DNA of 64,000 nt from Taibaiella sp. (GTDB lineage Bacteria > Bacteroidota > Bacteroidia > Chitinophagales > Chitinophagaceae). The translations under genes and the position numbers were made by a program. This document shows, piece by piece, positions 62,750 through 64,000 of the stretch; the first letter of the stretch is position 1; every line of letters starts with the position of its first letter. The stretch is taken from positions 682,001 through 746,000 of the forward strand of contig JAHBTQ010000001.1 of NCBI GenBank assembly GCA_019638495.1. Direction: 5' to 3'. The notes below the pieces were generated by a model that saw only the letters and a list, made by a program, of their open reading frames with translations, was not told where the DNA came from and searched no databases.

Positions 62750-63935
62750 GTCCAGGGAAAAACTGGTTGAAGTTGTCGGTAGCGATAACCTCCGGCGAAA
62801 GCGTCAGGCCTTTCTTTAACAGCTTAATATTCAGGAAAACCTTTGCTGTAGTTCCATTGAAGTAATTGCCGCTGCTCCAGTAGAGATACCCGGCGCCAAA
62901 GGAGATGTCTTTCCCTTCGCCCATATATAGATTCACGAAGTTGTTTGGGTGCATGTCGTAATTCCCTGCGGCGTTTCGCTCAAAGAGGAAATAAGAGGAG
63001 ATAGATATTCCGAACTTCTTCTGATGATACTCCCCATCATACGGTCTGCGGTTTTTTCTTATCAAAGCAAAACCAAGTTCAGCATAGGGTGCCAGGTAGT
63101 TCCTTACGAGTCCCATTCCAAGGTTGGGGTCAAGCGCTAGCATATCCGTTCTGCTGATAGCATCCCAGTTTCGCGCATTGTCTGACGTTACCAGGCCGCT
63201 ATATTGCTTGAAGCGGACGTTAGAAAGAGATGCCCACCGTGGTTTCACGTCAGATTGTGTAGCATAAGGATTGTACCGCGAGGAGGAAGGGTTTATGTGT
63301 GGATTCAAAAGTGTACCGCGTTGCTTGGTCGCATAAAGTGTATCAAGAGCATGTCGCAGAGTTGTCGTGTCGGCAGCAATCTTTGCCATGTCGCCATAGT
63401 TGTTCACACAAAACGTGACCTGGTAAAAGTTGTAAGCGTACATGGGGTATCGCCTGCCATTGCCGTATTGTTGTTTCAAGGGTTTGTGGCGCACATAAAA
63501 GCGAACTGTATCCTGGTCCAGTTTAAGGTGTGATACTTCGTTGGACCGGGTCATGAAGATATCGCCATCGGCTGTGTGCCGTGCAAAACGGATCTTGTTG
63601 AAAGGATATTCCTCATCTACGGCATAGTCTATGCGAACCGAGCCAATGCCATTTTCGAGGGAGTCTTTGTAAAATGAGATCTCCTGCATCAACTTGAATA
63701 TAGTCTCGTTGATGTCTTTGATTTCTTTGTACTGGTCGGCATTCACCAGCTCCAGGATCATCTTTGCGTTGTTAGGCAGATAGGCATAGTCACGTATGTT
63801 CACAAACTCTGCCGGCATGTTGAAATTTGCCTCGGTAGGTGAGGGGCTTTTTCTTTTCTTTTCTTCGGCTGTTTCTTGTGCGAAGCAACTTATGGCTAGA
63901 ACGGCGAGAAGGACCAGAATTATTAGCTTTTTCAT
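62730..63935 (-). CDS. Secreted hypothetical protein with beta-barrel-like C-terminus
   Basis: A 401-residue protein with a signal peptide ('KKLIILVLLAVLAISCFAQ'). The middle has helical and strand regions; the last 100 residues alternate hydrophobic strands ('YFLFERNAAGNYDMHPNNFV', 'ISFGAGYLYWSSGNYF', 'FFPGLTLKVF'), suggesting a beta-barrel or beta-sandwich that ends at the outer membrane. A partial gene just upstream on the same strand ends in a similar 'FPGITMKVKVI', so the two are probably paralogues. Function not known. Confidence 0.7.
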   Translation of the reverse strand: MKKLIILVLLAVLAISCFAQETAEEKKRKSPSPTEANFNMPAEFVNIRDYAYLPNNAKMILELVNADQYKEIKDINETIFKLMQEISFYKDSLENGIGSVRIDYAVDEEYPFNKIRFARHTADGDIFMTRSNEVSHLKLDQDTVRFYVRHKPLKQQYGNGRRYPMYAYNFYQVTFCVNNYGDMAKIAADTTTLRHALDTLYATKQRGTLLNPHINPSSSRYNPYATQSDVKPRWASLSNVRFKQYSGLVTSDNARNWDAISRTDMLALDPNLGMGLVRNYLAPYAELGFALIRKNRRPYDGEYHQKKFGISISSYFLFERNAAGNYDMHPNNFVNLYMGEGKDISFGAGYLYWSSGNYFNGTTAKVFLNIKLLKKGLTLSPEVIATDNFNQFFPGLTLKVF

Positions 63936-63963
63936 TTCTTATATGTCTTAGTTTTTTTTGAGT

Positions 63964-64000
63964 TTAGATCACTTTTACCTTCATTGTTATTCCGGGGAAG
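63964..64000 (-). CDS. C-terminal end of a second, related protein (partial)
   Basis: On the minus strand the last codons read F-P-G-I-T-M-K-V-K-V-I-stop (TAA at 63964-63966), close to the C-terminus 'FFPGLTLKVF' of the next gene. Only 11 residues are visible; the rest lies right of the window. The likely meaning is a tandem pair of paralogues in one operon. Confidence 0.5.
   Translation of the reverse strand, partial: FPGITMKVKVI

Noticed and set aside
63240..63256. Third parS-like site (TTTCACGTCAG)
   Set aside because: Only part of the palindrome matches; the right half is lost.
62730..63935. GldN-like gliding/T9SS protein
   Set aside because: Size and signal peptide are similar, but the conserved core of GldN was not recognised.
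1..64000. CRISPR arrays, insertion sequences, integrases and rRNA genes
   Set aside because: No repeated spacer pattern, transposase-like coding sequence or rRNA signature was found while reading.

Overview
The window looks like a piece of a Bacteroidota chromosome, most likely from the Chitinophagia. The clues are type IX secretion (T9SS) C-terminal sorting domains on two secreted proteins, promoter -7 boxes of the form TAnnTTTG, a MetH homocysteine domain encoded as a stand-alone gene, a CarB that lacks the usual C-terminal regulatory domain, and signal peptides ending in 'AQ'. No rRNA, CRISPR array, transposase or integrase was seen. There is one tRNA gene.

Region 1 (1-9750, + strand) is a compact contractile-tail module: a DUF2586-type sheath, tube, tail assembly chaperone with a -1 frameshift extension, a short unusual protein in the tape-measure slot, a DUF6046-type protein, gpD-like hub, gpV-like spike, gp25-like wedge, LysM-like protein, gpJ- and gpI-like baseplate proteins and a fibre. 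No capsid, terminase, portal or integrase gene is visible. The module ends back-to-back with mreD, so it is either a domesticated tailocin-like particle or the tail half of a prophage that continues left of the window.

Region 2 (9751-28833) is mainly housekeeping: mreB-mreC-mreD (- strand), carB, a T9SS cargo protein, a polytopic membrane protein, an acyl-CoA thioesterase, a catalytically dead-looking M16 peptidase homologue, a TPR hybrid histidine kinase with a membrane-tethered response regulator, a WG-repeat protein, and ppk1-ppx for polyphosphate. Region 3 (28935-44114) holds an RND efflux operon, a ferritin-like protein, an acyltransferase, a GH10-like hydrolase, a 2-oxoacid dehydrogenase E2, a YihY protein, a glycosyltransferase and a flippase.

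Region 4 (44126-56696) has the character of an origin-proximal region. It contains mnmG with two parS-like ParB sites (one inside the gene, one upstream), a 577-bp intergenic stretch with a cluster of DnaA-box-like 9-mers beside nadA and a tRNA-Leu gene, and the rpmH-rnpA-yidD group, which is often near oriC. RecX, a PA-domain T9SS cargo, threonine aldolase, the MetH homocysteine domain and a TlpA-like thiol protein fill the rest. Region 5 (56697-64000) has a TPR protein, a CarboxypepD_reg-like secreted protein, kynurenine 3-monooxygenase overlapping recJ, and two tandem proteins with similar C-termini, the second cut by the window edge.

The most interesting items are the tail module with its frameshift and odd tape-measure-slot protein, and the parS/oriC-like region. 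Family names come from recognising translated sequence by eye. No database search was run.
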